Below, piece after piece: positions 26,401 to 26,473 of a DNA stretch of 26,473 nucleotides. The stretch is from Stramenopiles sp. TOSAG23-2. Lineage: Eukaryota > Sar. Position numbers and translations under genes: made by a program. The first letter of the stretch is position 1; each line of letters starts with the position of its first letter. The notes under the pieces were generated by a model. The model saw only the letters and a program-made list of their open reading frames with translations, did no database searches and was not told the origin of the DNA. Where the stretch lies: NCBI GenBank assembly GCA_900128395.1, contig LT649435.1:1-26473 (forward strand), in the 5' to 3' direction.

Positions 26401-26473
26401 ATGCAAATGATCCAACACTATCCGAGATAGTACCTTTGTCGCCTGACATAACCTTGCCCAAATGCTTTTTTAA
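23466..26473 (-). CDS. Large multidomain protein with two C-terminal beta/gamma-crystallin domains, spliced, 5' end at window edge
   Basis: Two open frames join through one intron (25163-25245), giving about 970 residues in the window; the frame is open to the right edge. N-terminal 400 residues: a long amphipathic-helix region rich in Val, Ala, Lys, Glu (KVYDAAESVVKVAVKKVEDG, then VVNDGVKIVKDVAEDVIEFG), then SCGGILGTAVGPWARDLIQR. After the splice: a hydrophobic span (AVAVNAGLLLVPGAGWVKAV), a Cys cluster (CETDGC...CKSC), a very basic helical region, and a Cys module GDCIDLRFEMC...IKCCL resembling the small Cys-rich repeat found beside some eukaryotic secreted hydrolases. The last 120 residues are two beta/gamma-crystallin domains, each with a VFQHSSFDG or MYQHDKFRG motif and NDIMSS, the N/D-N/D-x-x-S/T-S calcium clamp. 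Inference: a secreted or vesicular calcium-binding, membrane-associated protein; no known architecture matches. Ends with TGA at 23466-23468. Confidence 0.8.
25163..25245 (-). other. 83-bp spliceosomal intron in the crystallin-domain gene
   Basis: On the minus strand the donor is GTTG/GTGAGTAAATAA and the acceptor ATACATTCAG/ATGCTG. Both frames stop or lose sense inside the intron: the upstream frame meets TAA just past the donor, and the downstream frame would start with an intron-derived, Leu/Lys/Phe-rich peptide. Splicing turns GTT G|AT GCT GTG into V D A V, keeping the frame (phase 1). The most reliable intron in the window. Confidence 0.9.

Overview
This is AT-rich nuclear DNA from a flagellated eukaryotic microbe. 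Coding regions are dense and mostly intronless, strands alternate, and Asn/Asp/Lys runs encoded by AAT, GAT and AAA triplets are common. The proteins are eukaryotic (SEC7-PH ARF-GEF, class II histone deacetylase, ABCC transporter, WDR47-like and BBS5 proteins). Introns exist but are rare and short: one of 83 bp is clear near the right end, and a missed three-exon gene seems to have introns of 56 and 115 bp. The standard code fits; genes end in TAA or TGA and none in TAG. BBS5 implies a cilium. A SAR-type protist is possible, but I cannot place the organism from sequence alone.

Layout, left to right: a class I methyltransferase (217-1448, +); an ARF-GEF (2295-3908, +); a histone deacetylase (4057-5391, +) whose C-terminal tail is cut off by a 115-bp tandem duplication; a secreted Cys-containing protein (5998-7164, -); a foldback-rich intergenic stretch (7497-7823); a leucine-rich-repeat gene fragment with no ATG and a frame break (8011-9088, +); a non-coding 183-bp tandem duplication; a short-chain dehydrogenase (9976-11103, -) with a 114-bp internal duplication; an ABCC transporter (11704-15744, +); a WDR47-like LisH/WD40 protein (16013-18562, -) head to head with BBS5 (about 18740-19750, +); a HIT-like protein with a zinc ribbon (19857-21152, -) head to head with a DEK_C protein that looks AFF-like at its C-terminus (21238-22596, +); a probable small spliced gene (22759-23253, -); and a large spliced gene with two C-terminal beta/gamma-crystallin domains (23466 to the right edge, -).

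There is no operon logic. The clearest functional link is the WDR47-like/BBS5 pair: two microtubule- or cilium-related genes sharing a divergent promoter region of under 200 bp.

The most striking property of the window is a set of nearly perfect head-to-tail duplications (147, 115, 54, 183 and 114 bp) in unrelated places, two lengthening proteins, one breaking a gene, one in non-coding DNA and one in a repeat array. Either this genome makes short tandem duplications very often, or the assembly joined overlapping contig ends without merging them. Read-level checking would decide, and it affects several gene models here.
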